Part shown: positions 12,784 through 13,875 of the stretch, piece after piece | How the letters are laid out: the number at the start of each line of letters is the position of its first letter | Position numbering within the stretch: position 1 is the first letter of the stretch | Source: an uncultured Ruthenibacterium sp. | GTDB lineage: Bacteria; Bacillota; Clostridia; Oscillospirales; Ruminococcaceae | Direction: 5' to 3' | Length of the DNA: 13,875 nt | Assembly: GCA_910587145.1 (NCBI GenBank) | Contig: CAJUMH010000041.1 | Coordinates: 1-13,875 of the forward strand | Program-made: the position numbers and the translations under genes | The notes under the pieces: generated by a model | Database searches by the model: none | What the model was told of the DNA's origin: nothing | What the model saw: only the letters and a program-made list of their open reading frames with translations

Positions 12784-13875
12784 ACTCCCCGCAGACCACC
12801 TTATCCAGCAGTCGGGCGGAGGTGCGCTTGGCCTCCCTCGTGGCGTGGGCGTAAATATTCATCGTGGTACTGACGTCCGCATGGCCCAGCAGCTCCTGCA
12901 CGTCCTTGGGAGCCGCCCTATTGGAAAGCAGATTGCTGGTGAACGTGTGCCTGAGCATATGGAAATGAAAGTCTTCCAGCCCCGGCACTTTCTTCTTTGC
13001 CTGACGGCACATGATACCCACCGTCCCCGGCGTTTCAATGGCCCCGTCAGGCCGGAGGCAGACAAAGGACAGCTCCCGATACCCCTCTGGCACGTCCGCC
13101 GTCCTGGGCAGGGTGTAGACCTCGTAATAGGCCCGATCTCTCTCCCGGACCTCGGTATAGTAGTTCAGGCTGTAAAGCTCCCCATAGCGCAGGCGGTTCC
13201 CAATCTGCTCTTTCTTGGCCCTCCGCAGGATCGCCGCCAGCGTGTCGCAGAAATCCACGGTTCGGACTTTCTTCCGCTTGGTGGCCCCGATCTCCGTCTT
13301 GTGCCTCGCCCCGTTGTAACGGATGCTGCGCCGCACCGTGAGGTACTGTTCGTCCAGATTGACGTCCTGCCAAGTGAGGGCGCAGACCTCCCCAATGCGA
13401 AGCCCGGTGTAGTAGGCAATCTGGATGGGCAGCAGGGCCGGGTTGTCTTTCTTTTTCAGAAAGTTCTCCAACGCCCGGAACTGTTCATGGGTGAGGGTGG
13501 GCACAGCCGGGGCGTCCCCGTCCTCCTGGGAGAACAACTCGTATTCCTCTTTCTTCCCCCGCCAGACCACATACTGCATGGGGTTGAAGCTGATGAGCCG
13601 CTTGGGGAACACCGCAAAGCGGAACGCCCCTTGCAGGACTGCCGAATACTGCCGTAAGTACCCTTTACTGAGCGCCTTTGCCGCTGTGCCGTCCGGGTTT
13701 GTCCCGCCGAAGCTGAGAAGGTCGATGTAGGCTTGCAGATGGTTAGGGGTGACGCTTTTCAGCTTGCGATTTCCGATGGGGTGCTGCTTGATACGGTTGA
13801 CCGTCCCCTGATAGGCCATCACGGTGCCGTTGCTGAGATTTCCGGGCTTCAGTTCTTCTTCCACCCACATATCCA
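12782..13875 (-). CDS. Tyrosine-type site-specific integrase (5' end beyond the window)
   Basis: About 364 residues are visible. The ATG at 13870 (MWVEEELKPG) is in frame with sequence that continues to the edge, so the true start and the usual N-terminal arm are probably outside. A core-binding domain (visible residues about 1-110, LSNGTVMAYQGTVNRIKQHP) is followed by the catalytic domain with Arg158 (TGLRIGE), a basic beta-hairpin (TKRKKVR), His304 and Arg307 (HMLRHTF), His330 (ELLGH) and Tyr340 (IYAHA). The active site is thus complete. A roughly 70-residue segment (about 220-290) separates the hairpin from the HxxR box, as in some integrases of clostridial elements. The integrase stop lies toward the tnpV remnant, suggesting that an element end is nearby and that the element extends to the right. 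Confidence 0.94.
   Translation of the reverse strand, partial: DMWVEEELKPGNLSNGTVMAYQGTVNRIKQHPIGNRKLKSVTPNHLQAYIDLLSFGGTNPDGTAAKALSKGYLRQYSAVLQGAFRFAVFPKRLISFNPMQYVVWRGKKEEYELFSQEDGDAPAVPTLTHEQFRALENFLKKKDNPALLPIQIAYYTGLRIGEVCALTWQDVNLDEQYLTVRRSIRYNGARHKTEIGATKRKKVRTVDFCDTLAAILRRAKKEQIGNRLRYGELYSLNYYTEVRERDRAYYEVYTLPRTADVPEGYRELSFVCLRPDGAIETPGTVGIMCRQAKKKVPGLEDFHFHMLRHTFTSNLLSNRAAPKDVQELLGHADVSTTMNIYAHATREAKRTSARLLDKVVCGE

Noticed and set aside
12845..13657. 270-residue plus-strand open frame
   Set aside because: It is antisense to the integrase, which has a complete catalytic residue set.

Overview
The window looks like a chromosomal segment of a GC-rich member of the Clostridia (Bacillota), probably gut-associated. 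The evidence is a threonyl-tRNA synthetase gene behind a T-box leader, a membrane-anchored RNase Y, AGGAGG-type ribosome binding sites, consensus TTGACA/TATAAT promoters, and a remnant of the clostridial transposon gene tnpV next to a tyrosine integrase. I cannot name the species. Assignments rest on motifs I recognise by eye; no database search was run.

Layout: bases 1-346 hold no gene I can support. A TTG-started gene of uncertain, possibly GNAT-like, function (347-1168, +) converges on thrS (1268-3172, -). thrS has a strong terminator downstream and a T-box leader with its own promoter upstream (3193-3592). A gene-free stretch (3593-3955) leads to the promoter of rny, which is bracketed by two dyad sites. 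A GC-rich, roughly 330-nt leader follows, then rny itself (4342-5898, +). Directly after the rny terminator lies an array of twelve roughly 25-bp units (6082-6367).

Next comes a probable two-gene unit on the + strand. It has a promoter with a dyad just past the start point, a BadF/BadG-type sugar kinase (6594-7535) and a ROK-family repressor lacking the usual zinc cysteines (7610-8785). Facing it on the - strand is a compact operon transcribed from 12389 down to 9001: an FrlB-like SIS deglycase, an FrlD-like PfkB kinase, a GntR/HutC-type regulator and a HAD phosphatase/phosphoglucomutase-like protein. FrlD and the regulator overlap by ATGA. The operon promoter carries a perfect 22-bp palindrome over its -10 box, presumably the site of the operon's own GntR regulator. 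Kinase plus deglycase would convert an Amadori compound (fructose-amino acid) to glucose 6-phosphate and a free amine. No transporter is present in the window.

The right end is mobile DNA. It consists of an AT-rich stretch with a truncated tnpV (12596-12718), a strong hairpin terminator, and a tyrosine recombinase (12782 to the window edge, -) whose N-terminus runs off the window. The boundary of an integrated element probably lies between about 12400 and 12780.
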